A stretch of DNA of 64,000 bases from Sciurus carolinensis. Taxonomy: Eukaryota; Chordata; Mammalia; Rodentia; Sciuridae. How positions within the stretch are numbered: the stretch's first letter is position 1; each line of letters opens with the position of its first letter. Positions 1 to 12,300 of this stretch are shown here, piece by piece. The notes below the pieces were generated by a model that had not been told where the DNA came from, did not search any database, and saw only the letters and a program-made list of their open reading frames with translations. Position numbers and translations under genes: made by a program. The DNA lies in the NCBI RefSeq assembly GCF_902686445.1, contig NW_025920105.1:868001-932000 (forward strand), in the 5' to 3' direction.

Positions 1-76
1 GGTTAAAATGTTTATTCAGTGTCTATTTCAATACCCTCATCTCAGTTTGCTTTTATCTCAGAAGATCTTTTGGTGT

Positions 77-250
77 GCATGATGGGACAAGCCTATAATT
101 TCAGTGACTCAGGAAAGCAAGCCAAAATAATCACAAGACTGAGTCCAGTCCCTGCAATTCAGAAGGACCCCATCCTCAAATAAAAATGAAACAATTGGGT
201 CTATGGCCTAATGAACAGTGCCCCTGGGTTGAATCCCAGGTAACAGAAGA
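77..250 (+). repeat. Decayed B1-dID-like dimeric SINE
   Basis: The left part resembles a degenerate B1 (7SL-derived) body with a 'cctataatttcagtgactca' motif. The right part ends in the ID-like phrase 'cccctgggttgaatcccagg' followed by an A-rich stretch. The same left-right order recurs several times in the window. No target-site duplication is clear, and the copy is old. The class is inferred by eye from shared motifs. Confidence 0.5.
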
Positions 251-809
251 GTATTTTAAATATTCTAGTTATTTTTGGACATGGAATATTAAAATATAAT
301 TCATTAAATCTGTTAGTATCTTTTTAGTTTGCAGAGAGTTATCTTACCTAGAATGTATAAGGGTCTCTTTTATATAATTTTGTTAATTCTACTTCAGCAA
401 ATTATCATTGACTGGTTCTTCCTTTTAGTTATACAAGACAGACATATTTTGACATATTTATACAAACATGAAGAATATCTTATTCTAATTAGGGTCTTAG
501 TTCTGTTGTTGTACATGATGTGGAAATTTCCTGTGTTTTATTACTACATGTTCATTCATTCAACTCATTCCTATTCATTTGACTCTCCTATTTTTATCCC
601 CCACCATTTCTTCATTCCCCTTTTACTGATTCAATAAACTTCTATTCTCCCTCCACACACCCACATTGTGTGTTAGCATCCACATAGCAATAAGAATATT
701 TGACATTTGGTTTGGGAAATTGGCTTAATTAACAAAAAAGTCTGCAGATTCACCCATTTACTAGAAAATGCAAAAATTTTATTATTCTTATGACTTATTA
801 ATATTGCAT

Positions 810-885
810 TGTATATATATATGTATTAATATTTCATTGTATATATATGTGTGATTATATATGTATGTGTATATATATATATATC
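810..885. repeat. TA/TG-rich simple repeat
   Basis: Alternating TA and TG dinucleotides with interruptions, lying inside the old L1 3' end. No other signal is visible. Confidence 0.8.
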
Positions 886-1403
886 TTCTTTATACATTTG
901 TCTTTACACATTTGTCTTTATACGTTTGTCTATTGAAGGCCACCAAGATTGGCTCAACACCTTATGTATTGTTAATTGAGCTACTATAAATATTGATTTG
1001 GCTGTATTTCTGTAGTATGCTGATTTTAACTACTTTGGTCTTGTACAAAGGAGTGGTTTAGTGAGGTGAATTGATGGATTCATTCTTAGTTTTTTTGAGG
1101 AAACTCTTTACTGCTTTCTAGAGTGGGTATACCAATTTGCAGTCCCTCCAGAGATGTATGAGAGTACCCTTTTCCCACACCCTTGTGAACATTTATTGAT
1201 GCTTGTGTTCTTGGTGATTGTCATTCTGACTGGAGTCAGATGAAACCTCAGTGTAGTTTTAATAGTCATTTCTGTTATTGATAGAGATGTTGAGCATTTT
1301 TTATATATTTGTTGACCACTTCTATTGCTTTTTCTGTGAAAAGCTTCTTTCTATTTCTTTGCACACATATTAATTGGAACCTTTTTATGGTGTTAAGTAT
1401 TTG

Positions 1404-1500
1404 AGGGCTGGGGAGATAGCTCAGCTGGTAGAGTGCTTGCCTTGCAAGCACAAGGCCCTGAGTTCGATCCCCAGTACTGCAAAAAAAAAAAAAAAAAAAA
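1404..1500 (+). mobile_element. ID-type SINE (tRNA-Ala-derived), young copy
   Basis: A typical ID body with an A box (tagctcagctggtagag), a B box (gttcgatcc) and an uninterrupted run of 20 A at 1481-1500. It is flanked by a 9-bp target-site duplication, aagtatttg, at 1395-1403 and about 1499-1507. The intact boxes and uniform A tail point to a recent insertion into the surrounding old L1. The acceptor stem of a functional tRNA is absent, so this is a SINE and not a tRNA gene. Confidence 0.96.
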
Positions 1501-1952
1501 GTATTTGGGGTTCTGAAGTTTAGTGTTTTATCTGAGGTGCAGGTGATAAAAATTTTCTCCCATTCTACCATGTCCTTATCTTATTCCTGTCCTTAATCTC
1601 TCTACATTTAAGTTTTCTTTTAAGTTTAATACTTCATACCAACTGGAAGAATTTTTGTATTAGCTTTTCCTATATTTAAATGTTGTGACTTACCTATGTC
1701 ATATGTATGGTGATTGCTTGTGCATCAGACTTCTAGTTACTGAAAAGGGATTTTAGGGAGACCTGATATGTGATTCTAGGTAAAATTGGGCATTTCATTC
1801 TTTTGAAGCTATAACTTACCCTGTCTGTTTTAATCCCAACCCAAAGATCAGCAATCAACCTAGGACCACAGAGAATGGGCAACTTAAATTGCAGGGACAA
1901 CTGCTTTCATGAGTCAGCATGGGAACATATTCTCAAAAATCAATAAATTTGG

Positions 1953-2041
1953 GGCTGGGGATGTGGCTCAGTTGGTAGAGTGCTTGCCTCCCAAGCAAAA
2001 AGTACTACGTTCAATCCCCAGCACCACATACACACACAAAA
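1953..2041 (+). mobile_element. ID-type SINE with long target-site duplication
   Basis: ID body with A box (ggctcagttggtagagtg) and B-box region (gttcaatcccca), ending in a CA-rich then A-rich tail. A direct repeat, aaaaatcaataaatttggg, flanks it (about 1935-1953 and 2042-2060), which fits L1-mediated insertion. Confidence 0.95.
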
Positions 2042-2060
2042 AAAAATCAATAAATTTGGG

Positions 2061-4015
2061 ATAAATGTGGATTCCAAAAGTAGACAACTGGTACTCACTT
2101 TTCTCACAACTGCTGTTCATCCTAGATTGCACAGTGAATTACTTAACTCCCATGTTTCTCAGTACTCCATGATTATATATATATTATTCTCTTACAATCC
2201 CCTTTTCCTTTTGTACCCCTCTTTATTTACAACCCCCCATATACTACTGGTGTCTGTTAGCTTTTATGTTGTTCAAATTACAAATACAAATGTACCTATA
2301 TAGTATACATTGTTTTTCTTTTTCTTATTTTTATTATAGCTCTTGTTTAAACATAATTATTTATGAGCATGGTGGGATTAATTACTTGAAATTGTTTGAA
2401 ATTATGTTTTTTTCAATGATTACTAGGTCACAGTTCTTAAATCTTTTTTTTTTTAATTTGAGGCTATTACAAACCTTTCTGCACTGAAGGAAGTTGCAAA
2501 GAATTTCAGGTTATTTTGTTATTGTACTCTCATGGAATATTCTTGAAACGAGATTCCATGAATCATGTGGTGTCTAGTTTTAAAATATTTTCAGACAATC
2601 TGCTCTTATTTGCTTTCTTATGTTGTGTTTCATTATCCATTTACCCTTGTGACACTCATGCAGAGTTTCCATAGCTTGCTGTTGTATATCATGTCTCAGA
2701 AATGAATTATACCTGCACCCCATATCAAATGTCTCCTGCTATGATAAGGCTATGTTTGTTCATGATTTTCTAAGTTCTGTCTTTAGGAATTTCCCAAAAT
2801 AATGCCAAGTCCTTTCTAGAAATTTAACAAGCATTCTTTAAAAAATAATGCTATTTGATTATTGTCACCATCTGAAACTTAAGATAATAAGAAAGGAAGC
2901 ACAAATTTTGTGGTTTAGAGGAGGTTGGCTTTGGCTTTGGAGTCAGGCAGAATGAATCCTGAATCCCAGACTAGCAGCTTGATAGTTAAGGGATTTTGAA
3001 CACATTTCTTTACCCTGGACTGTTACATTAACCTCATTCATAACAAAAAGTTGAATGATGCTGAGTGACAAAATTCTTTGTCTCACCTCTGTCCATAACT
3101 TTTATAATGTGCTTTTACTCCTATATGTTGTCAAATTTCAGAATGCTGGATCTGGGCCCTCCTTATTTTGTATAACTCAAGAAGAGTTACAACAATTAGT
3201 GAATATTAGTCAGACATATAGCTTCAAAATTTTGAATGTTTCTTTTTTTAATTCAAAATATTGCCATCTTCATTGGGATAAGCCCACATTAGTTAATTGA
3301 AATACCACATGTTTTGGGAAATCATGGTGGTTTTGTTGATAGCCTGCTCATTTTATAAAATTCAGTAACATTTTTAACCATCAGCTAAACATCCTGTTGC
3401 AGAAAGACCCCAGCAGAGCCCAACCTAAATTGATGTTCAGCCCAATATTGACCTGCTACATTTCAGAGTGGTTTGCTATTCAGTAATACATAAATAATAC
3501 ACACATTATAGGCAGGATGCCAAGATTCAATCACATGCAGAAGTTTTCTGGAAAAGAGCAGGTGCCTTATAGGTAGTAGTTTCCTTTTCTTCTGATTTAA
3601 ATTTGGAGTTAAATCTCCTGATAGAGTTAATTATAACATGCAGATCTATGTGTAGATATAGGTATATGTTTTGTATTAAAATTTTGTTTCCCATTCTATT
3701 GAAAGAAACAATTATCACATTCCTGTCATTGGGTTCAATGCCAAATTGCAAAGTAACATTTACTTTAATCTGTTTAATCTTGAAAGACTAGACTGCTTAC
3801 ATATCTGAAGATATTGGGCACAGATCTCATGGGCCACCCATGTTTCTCTCCTTTGAGACATCTGAAATGGGATTAGATCTGCCCTGTATCAAGTGCAAAA
3901 CTATGGTCTACTTTTGGACACTTTCTGGTTGAAATGTTGAGTTCTCTCAGAGTAATGTCTCTCCTGTTCTCTGACCCTGAGTAGATTATTATCAGCTACC
4001 CACAATTTCACCCAC
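2061..4015. other. AT-rich intergenic DNA, nothing assigned
   Basis: No supported gene. Part of 2160-2480 has the look of an old L1 3' UTR (pyrimidine-rich stretch, then AT-rich sequence), but I cannot prove it. The short open frames here have no recognisable domain and AT-driven composition. Confidence 0.5.
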
Positions 4016-4019
4016 ATGA

Positions 4020-4180
4020 AATTCAAGTAGCTGGAAAGGTGGAGGTAGGAGGATTGTGAGTTCAAATTACCCTCGGTAAAAATTAGGTGCTAAGCAGCTC
4101 AGTGAGACTGTATCTTTAATAAAATACAAAGTAGTGTTGGGGATGTGACTCAGTGTTTGAATACCCCTGGGTTTAATTTC
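4020..4180 (+). repeat. Decayed B1-dID-like SINE
   Basis: The left half carries the B1-like phrase 'aggaggattgtgagttcaaa' in diverged form. The right half carries an ID-like 'ggggatgtgactcagtg' and 'cccctgggtttaatttcc'. The element ends against a perfect 28-bp palindrome at 4178-4205. Confidence 0.6.
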
Positions 4181-4849
4181 CTTAAATATATATATATTTA
4201 AGGAAGTAAATACTATGACTTCACTGAGGTAAAGAGATCATTGTTCTCAAATATGAAATATGCCTGGTGTGAATGGAGATGTTTGGATGTTTCAAATATA
4301 GAATGAGTTTTGAAGATGTAGTTCATATATACTTCATTATATATTTTATTAGTAATTCTATATTGTCAAACAATGATAATCTGGATATATGGTTTTATTT
4401 TATTACATTTGTTTTTACCTGTTCTACTTTTTAATGTGAATATTAGAAAATTTAAATTTGCACTTTTTTCTTACAATTTATTTGTGTTGAACATTGCTGA
4501 TTTATGGACATTTTTCTTGATCAAAACCCAATCTGCCTCTTCATAGTAGTAGAGAGTCAAAAAGTTAAATGAAAATTTAAACTAATGTTTATTAACTATT
4601 TTAGTCATGAAAAACACACACAATTAATAAATTTAAATGGCCACATATTTAAATGTAAATATCATCTTAGTAAGTCTGGATTCCAGTAATGCAAGGAAAT
4701 CCAGCATTAAAATAGCTGCTGCCTGAAGCTCTGGGTTCAATTCTTAGTAAATCAAAAGTAAAAGAAACACATAAGGACTGGCTATTGCAGAGTATGCCTA
4801 TTATTTCAATGATTCAAGATTTTTGTGACAGAAGTCAGCTAATGTGAAG

Positions 4850-5030
4850 TACTCTGGTAATCCCAGTGGTTCCAGTGACTGGAATTGTAGGATTGCAAGT
4901 TCAAAGCCAAACTCAACAACTGAGCAAGGTCCTAAGCAAGTTAGCAAGACCTTATTTCTAAATAAAATAAAAACTATGTTGTGGATGTGGTTCAGTTGTT
5001 AGTAACACTTGGAACACTCCCTTGTACCAA
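4850..5030 (+). repeat. Decayed B1-dID-like SINE
   Basis: Contains 'ggtaatcccagtggttcc', a diverged 'gcaagttcaaagcc' and 'aaataaaataaaaact' linking to an ID-like right half (gtggatgtggttcagttg). This is the clearest B1-to-ID junction among the old copies in the first 10 kb. Confidence 0.65.
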
Positions 5031-5086
5031 ACCAACCTACACACAAAAAAGAAATCATTCACATAAGACCAGATAGCAGAAATTTA

Positions 5087-5407
5087 TTTTTTTTATTTTT
5101 TTTATTTTTTATTTTTTATTTTTTTACATTTACATAGGGTAATGATGTTTATTTTATTTTTCCCCTCCCCCACCCCTCCCACCCCTCTTTTCCCTCTACA
5201 CAGTCCTTCTTTCCTTCATTCTTGCCACTCTCCTTAGCCTAACTCTAAACCTAACCCTAAACCTAATGCTAGCCCCTCCCACCCCCCATTATATGTCCTC
5301 ATCCGCTTATCAGTGAGATCATTCGTCCTTTAGTTTTTTGAGATTGGCTTATCTCACTTAGCATGATATTCTCCAATTTCGACCATTTGCCTACAAATGG
5401 CATAAAT
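5087..5407 (-). mobile_element. 5'-truncated L1 3' end, reverse strand, with target-site duplication
   Basis: A short L1 copy containing only the 3' UTR and the last codons of ORF2, read on the reverse strand. The T-rich end at 5087-5125 is its poly(A) tail. The direct repeat gatagcagaaattta flanks it at 5072-5086 and 5408-5422. The reverse-strand 3' UTR has the G-rich tract and, at about 5237-5270, telomere-like repeats (ccctaaacctaaccc type). The same tract occurs in the L1 at 49.6 kb. Confidence 0.93.
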
Positions 5408-5644
5408 GATAGCAGAAATTTAAATGGGATTTAAATTAATTTTCATTATATCGTTTTCATTCATGAACCATATGTACATATACAATTCATAAGTCATAAT
5501 GAACAATAACAATGATAAATGCAAATTTCCTCTTCTCTGGGTTACCTTGCAATACTGCAAGGAAACCCTCTCTTAAAATAACTGCAAGTTGAAGCTCTGG
5601 GTTCAATTGATATCAACTCAAATGACAAAACAGAAACAAAAACA

Positions 5645-5795
5645 AAACCAGGAATGATGGTGCATGCCTGTGATACTGATGCCAACCTTAGCAAATCCAT
5701 GACATCATGTTTCAAAAAATAGGAGTGGGAATGAGTTTCAGTGCAGAGTGCCCTTGGGTTGATGCCCTAGTATTGAAAAAAACAAAAGTAACTGG
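5645..5795 (+). repeat. Decayed B1-dID-like SINE
   Basis: Begins with 'gatggtgcatgcctgtgat', a B1 head, and ends with an ID-like 'cccttgggttgatgcccta' before an A-rich stretch. The middle is shortened relative to the other copies. Confidence 0.55.
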
Positions 5796-6594
5796 TCAAA
5801 GTTATCATTGTGTTCTCATTAATTTCTGGGTTGGCAGCAAACTACTCTTATTCAGAGGTAGGTTCACTAGGCTCAGCATCAGGGAACATAGTCTGAAGCC
5901 CTCTCCAATTGGAGTTACCTGGGCAAGAACTGGCAAATCCGGATACAACCAGCCAAGAGGAAGTGGCTTCTGCAGTGGAGTTCTGGTTTTTGTATCAGAA
6001 GTCTATCATTCTCCAGATCCATATCTGGCTTTTTCTACTGTGCTCAGGAGCTCCAGATTTTTGTGCTACACAGGCACTAAAAAAAAAACACATGGAGAAT
6101 TCTGGGCAGGGTGAAAACCAGAAAATGATGAAGGTGCTTTAGGTATCTGAAGACTGGGGAAAAAAGCTGAAGCCCTTGGAACTGACAATGACAGAAGCAG
6201 AAATGGGGGTGAGAGCTCCTCATGGTCCTCTCAGTCTGCTGGCTGTAGTATTCTTGTGTGGCAGCTCAGCCCTCAAATCCCTTACTCTAGGTCTACTAAG
6301 GTCAGTAACTGGACTCTGGCATCTTATCATATTAGTGTATAGTGTCCTCAGCTTCTGTCTGGAGTAGCATGATGATATCAATGTGATGTCTGCCCAGAAT
6401 CTCCCCAGGTTGTGTGGTGATGATTTAGATGGTTATTAAAAGAGAACACCAACTTCATGTTGTTGCTGCATGAGAGTAGCTGTGGTCTCTACAGGTCTCT
6501 GTTTCTCCTTCCTGATAAGCCATCTAAATATATAAGAAGCAGTGTCTCAAATCCACAACCTCCATTCTAGATATTCATAGGTCTATGAATAAAT
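5796..6594. other. Unassigned segment, no supported gene
   Basis: Slightly more GC-rich than its surroundings. Two overlapping short frames (about 5707-6142) and a 63-codon frame at 6176-6367 exist, but neither shows a domain, signal peptide or splice context that I can recognise. A run of ten A at about 6079 might be the remains of a retrocopy, but I could not name a parent gene. Confidence 0.4.
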
Positions 6595-6775
6595 CACTAA
6601 GATTTTTATTGATTCCTTATATTTGTACATGACAATAGAATTCATTGTGTTATAATTATACAAACATGGAATATGCCTTATTCTACTTAGGTCTGCATTC
6701 GTGTGAATGTTCACAAGGGTGAAATACACTATGGTGCATTCATGTATTTACATAGGAAAAATTTCTAAATTTTCA
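6595..6775 (-). repeat. Old L1 3' UTR fragment, reverse strand
   Basis: Similar to the distal 3' UTR of the old L1s at 400-640 and 19.27-19.45 kb: 'tttgtacatgacaatagaat', then 'atacaaacatggaatatgcc'. No tail or duplication is visible. Confidence 0.5.
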
Positions 6776-8937
6776 GCTACAGTTCATATTCCCAATGTCA
6801 GACTTCCTCTCATCATTATCAATTTTTTGTTCCCCATGCTATATTTAAAACTGATGTCATAATTTGTAACTTCTCCAAATACTGGAAAGCACATGCTGAA
6901 GTTTTTGTTTTCTGTTTGTGAAGAATTTATGGGAGAGGGAAGCAGAAAATTATCACTTGACCATATCAGAAAAATGTGTACTTCTCTTCCCTTTGTCTTC
7001 AAACACAATTTTTCACAAAATTTGTCTGTTGAGATTCACCTTTGAAAATTATACTGTGTCATGCTTTCTTATATCAATTTCTCATCCTTTCCTAATCCCG
7101 TGTTTCAGAATTGATAGACATAAAGTGTCCACATCTGCTGTGTGTAAAACTTCTTGGGATATGTAGTGAATATCAAACTCTGGGTCTTTTCCTATTGGAG
7201 AGCACTTTTGAGGGTAAATATTTTCTCAGTTGCCTTATGTATCTTAATATTTAACTCATTTATAACTTTGTCAAAGAGGGAGCTGAAACATGAGTAGATG
7301 TACATTTATTCAGTTTCTAAAGATTTGAGATTTTATGATTATCAAACACATGTATGTCTCCTGCATAAAGTGTTTATTCAAGTCTGTTGATCAATTTTCA
7401 TTTGGGGTCTCTACATTTTTCTTTTTATTAAGTATTTAGTCATATTTGAGGTAATTATTTCCTTCCACTATCACTTCTCTTTGTACCCTTTAATGATATC
7501 ACTTGAGAAATAAAATTTTTATTTTATATCAAGCCATTTATGAATTTTCTTAGTCAATTGTTTAACTCTGAAATGGAGTACCTATTTTTTCTTCCTACAG
7601 ATTGAAGTCCAGTGTGTCCTACCATTGATATTTATTCCAGACATCACCAAATTTTAATTTTGAAACTTGGTTTCACTCATTTATTCAAGCTGACCTTGAA
7701 ATTGCAGTCTCTGTACATTAGCCAGACTGGCTAATGAACCACCAGAACCCCTCTGCAATTCCCTTGCTTTTAATAACTTGAATATTTATATTTTGCTTTA
7801 ATGTTTATTAGGTATTATCTGTGAAAATGATTTAATCCATGGTATGAGGAAAGGGCACAATAACATTTTTGTCACATAGATACCACCTTGCCCAAGCAGA
7901 CTTCTTTGTAAAGATGCTATATTTTCATTTTCCCTGCAGTGCAAAATATCCTTTCTTCCAGTCTAAATGACAAGTGTCTTATCAAAATTCTATCCTTTCA
8001 TATATTCAAGTACTGTGCATAAAAGTTTAATTTTAATAAAATTGTGCCTGAAGCCAGACACACACTTTGCATATGTCATTTGCTATTAAATGAGCATGCA
8101 CATTATTGACCCTACACTATAATAATTTGGCTTCAGATAACTGGATAATAAACTAAAAGAAGTTCATATTGCCTAGTTGAAGGATTTTATCATCCCTTAG
8201 CCATTTATACCATATGTTTCATTTCTGTGATATGCTACTTTAAGTTACCACCATAACTTAGAAAATAGAATTGAGGCTTTAGAATTTTTCAGCCATGACC
8301 AGAATTTAATGTTAACGTGTGGGAAAAAATTAAAAGTCATTGTATTTAAACAACAGTCAGGAGTTACATTTTTTTGCCCTATTTTGCTAACTGGAACATT
8401 GATTATTGTGTACATTTTATAAAACTCAATATTTTTTTATTTTTACAAAGTATCTGTGATATTAATTTTAATTTTTAACCATTTTTGAGCATACATTCTT
8501 TTTTATATTTTTTGAAATTTTTATTATTTGGACTATCTATTTTGAATTTTTTATGTTTATCCTAGTAATAACTGTGCTTCTTAATTTGACATCTTTTCTT
8601 CTTCACATTTCCAATTTCTCAGATCTTAGATATTAAGGATTATTGCAAGTACATAATTTCTGTTAGTAACATTGTTCTCTCAATTTTATTTACTTTAATT
8701 CTTGATCAGCACATTAAACATCAATGAAATGGTTAATAAATTCATACTTTTAAAATTCCTTTTGTCTTTTCCTAGATGTCTTACAATGTTTCTTCGATTG
8801 TAACAAGTTTTCCTGTTTTCTTTCTGTGTTATTGTTTCCACTGAGGTATTTCTACTTCAAAACCTGCTTACAATAGATGATTATAGTTATTTTGGAAATG
8901 TTTAAAAATTACTAAATAAATTTAAAAATTTATTTTT
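6776..8937. other. AT-rich intergenic DNA, nothing assigned
   Basis: No gene, RNA or confidently identified mobile element. A faint reverse-strand B1-like stretch may lie near 7650-7740. Confidence 0.5.
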
Positions 8938-9145
8938 TTAGACACATGCCTACAATCCCAGATAATTGGGAAGCTGAGGGGAAGGAACTGCAAGCTTGAG
9001 ATGAGTTTTTTATTGATATCCTGTCTGAAAAATAAAGAAATAGGCCGGAGGACTATGGTTGTAACTCAGTGGTACAGCAGTTGCCTAGCATGTGTGATGT
9101 ACTGTGTTCAATCAAAGACACTCTATAAAAGTAAAATAAAGATAT
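8938..9145 (+). repeat. Decayed B1-dID-like SINE, with a second ID-like scrap
   Basis: The left part has 'cacatgcctacaatcccaga' and the right part has 'ggttgtaactcagtggtaca' and 'ttgcctagcatgtgtgatgt', as in ID sequences. Another ID-like scrap follows at about 9190-9260 (ggagaagtaactcagtagaa). Confidence 0.55.
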
Positions 9146-9390
9146 TGTATCCCTCCACAACAAAAAGAAAAATTTTTAAATATGATAAAAACAGACTGGA
9201 GAAGTAACTCAGTAGAAAAGTGATTCTGTACTTAATCACAATTATCCCACCCCCATAAAAGTGGAAAAAAATAAGGCAAAAAGACAAATTGACATCACTT
9301 GACTCACATGTGCAATCTAAACAAGTTGAATTTAGGAGCTGTAATTTGGGGGATGTTGCAGTATTGTCAACTGAAGTCTGTGAATTTATA

Positions 9391-12300
9391 TATTTTTCTT
9401 CATTTTATTTTTTGATTTATTGTACACAAATGGGATACAACTTTAATTCCTATGGTTGTACATGAAAAAGAGTAACATCATTTGTGTAATCACACATGTA
9501 CGTATGATAATGATTTTTGTTTCATTCCATTAACTTTCCTTCCCCCACCCCCACTGAACTCTCATTTTCATCAACACAATTCATTCTTCCTCCATTCTTC
9601 CCTGAATACATAACCTCCATTATATATCATCAACCACTTATGAGAGTAATTATTTGGCCTTTGGATTTTGGGATTGACTTACTTCACTTAGCAGGATATT
9701 CTCCGACTCCATCCATTAATCTGCAAATGCCATAATTATATTCTTTTTTCTCTGAATAATATTCCATTGTGCATATGTAACAAAGTTTCATTTTCCATTC
9801 ATCTATTGAAAGACATCTAGGTTGATTACACTCTCTAGCTATTGTGAATTGAGCTGCTACAAACATTGATGTAGCTGCTTCACTGTAGTATGCTGGTTTA
9901 AAGTTCTTTGAGTATTGGCAAAGGAGTGAGATACCTTGGTCAAATGGAGGATCCAAGTTTTCTATGCAAACTCCGTACTGCTTTGCCTAGTGGCTGCACG
10001 AATTTGCAACAACACCAGCAATGTATGAATATACCTTTTACCGCACATCCTCATCAACAGCTAATGTTGCCTGTATTATCTATAATGTCCATTCTAATTG
10101 GGGTAAGATGAAATCTCAGGGTAGTTTTGATTTCCATTTCTCTTATTACTAAAAATGTTTAACATTTTTCCATATATCTGTTGATTGCTTGCAGATCTTG
10201 TTCCGTGAATTGTCTTCTCATTTCCTTAGCCCATTTACTGATTGAATTATTTGTATTCTTGGTTTAAATTTTTGTGTCCTTTATAAATTAGGATATTAGT
10301 GTTCTATCTGAAGTGCAAGTGTCAAAAATTTTCTCCCATTGTGTAGGCTCTTTCTTCACATTGTTAAGTTTTTCCTTTACTGAGAAAAACATTTTAGTTT
10401 GAATCCATCCCATTTATTGATTCCTTCTTTTATTTCTTGTGCTTTGGGACTATTTTTAAGGAAGTCTTGTCCATAGTCAACATAATAAGGATTTGGGCCT
10501 AATTTCTCTTCTGTGGTGCAGGATCTCTGATCAAATTACTAAGTCTTTGATCCATTTTGAGTTGAGATTTGTAAAGAATGAGAGAGAGATGTTTAATTTC
10601 ATTTTGCTGCATACAGATTTCCAGTTTTCCCAGCACCATTTGTTGAAGAGGCTATCTTTTCTCCATTGTATGTATTTGGCATCTTTATCTTTGTATTTAT
10701 GTGAGTTTGTCTCTGTGTCCTCTATTCTGTACCATTATTCTTTCTGTCTATTTTGTTACTGAAACCATGCAGTTTTTGCTATTATTTATCTGAAGTATAG
10801 TTGAAGGTCTGGAATTGTGATACTTCTGACTTTGCTCTTCCTACCAATAATCTTTTTTTTTTTCTATTCAGGGTCTCCTGTTCTTCCAAATGAATATCAT
10901 GATTGTTTTCTCTATTTATATGCAGTATGTCATTGGGGTTTTAATTGGAATTGCATTGAATGTATATAGCACTTATGGTACTATGGCCATTTAGATAATA
11001 TTAATCGTGCCTATACTAGAATATGAGAGATCTTTTCATCTTGTAAGGTTTTCTTTAACTTTTTTCTTTTGTTATCTGTATTTTTCATTGTAGAGGACTT
11101 TCACCTCTTTTGTTTGATTCCAAAGTATTTTATATTTTTATACTATTCTGAATGGCATAATTTTTAAATTTCTCTTTCAGAGGTTTCATCAGTTATGAAT
11201 AGAAATTTATTAATTTATATATGTTGATTTTATATCCTGTTAATTTGCTGAATTTATTCATGAGTTCTAGAAATTTTCTGGTGGAATTTTTTGGTTCTAT
11301 AAATATAGAATATTGTCATTAGTGATAGTTTGAGTCCTTCTTTTCCTTATCCCTTTAATTTATTTTCTCTGTCTAATTGCTCTGGCTATAATTTTAAGGA
11401 TAATGTTGAATGGATCTGGTGAAATAGGGCATCTCTGCCTTTTCCAAGTTTATAGAGGAAAATCTTTCAGTTTTTTGCCACTTAGAAGAATGTTGGCTGT
11501 GAGTTCAGTGTAGATAACCTTTACAATGTTGAGGTATGTTTCTACTACCCAATTTTTTCTAGTGTTTTGAGCATAAAGAGGTACTGTATTTTGTCAAATG
11601 CTCTTTCTGCATCTATTGACATAATCATATGGTTCTTAACTTTAAGTCTGTTGATGTGATGAATTACCTGTATTGATTTCTGAATGTTGATCCAACCTTG
11701 CACCCCTTTGATGAAACTCACTTGATCATTGTGCAGTAACTTTATAATATTTTTTGCATGTGATTTGTTGGAATTTTATTAAGAAATTTTGAATCCATGC
11801 TCATCAGGGATATTGTTCTGAAGTTTTCTTTCCTTGATGTGTTTATGTCTGATTTTGGTATCAGGGTGATACTAGCTACATAAAACAATTTTGGAAGTGT
11901 TCACTCATTTTCTATTTCATGGGCTTCTTTGAGGAGTATTGAAATTAGTTTTTCTTTGAATGTTTTGTAGAACTCCAATGAGAATCCCATCTGGTCCTGG
12001 GCTTTTTTGACTGGTAGACTTTTGATAACTTCTTCTATTTCATTATTGAAATTGGTATCTTCAAAGTGTGTTTGTCCTCATGATTCAATTTGGGTGGATT
12101 ATATGTCCCTGGAAACCTGTTGCTGTCTTTGAGCTTTGCTATTTTGTTGGACTATAAATTTTCAAAATATTTCTAATTATGTTTTGTATTTTTGTAATGT
12201 ATGTCATGATATTTCCTTTTCCATCATGTATTATAGTAAATTGAATTGTCTCTTTCCTCTTTGTTACTGTGGATATCATTTGGTCTATTTTGTTTACTTT

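Larger units (their letters stand above)
400..1640 (-). mobile_element. Old L1 3' end, reverse strand
   Basis: Read on the reverse strand this is the 3' part of an old L1: 3' UTR followed upstream by the C-terminal coding region of ORF2. It runs parallel to the younger reverse-strand L1 at 9.4-13.8 kb. Shared landmarks include the segments around 930-1010 and 1120-1290, which match 9810-9900 and 9970-10170. Its ORF2 frame is broken many times. A TA/TG-rich stretch has expanded at about 810-885, and a younger ID SINE sits inside it at 1404-1500. Exact ends are uncertain. Confidence 0.75.

Noticed and set aside
1404..1500. tRNA gene
   Set aside because: A and B boxes are present but no acceptor stem pairs, and it has a poly(A) tail and target-site duplication; it is an ID SINE. 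The same holds for 1953-2041, 18721-18819 and 19047-19137.
5237..5270. Interstitial telomere from chromosome fusion
   Set aside because: The CCCTAA-like tract is inside an L1 3' UTR and recurs in the L1 at 49.6 kb, so it travels with the element.
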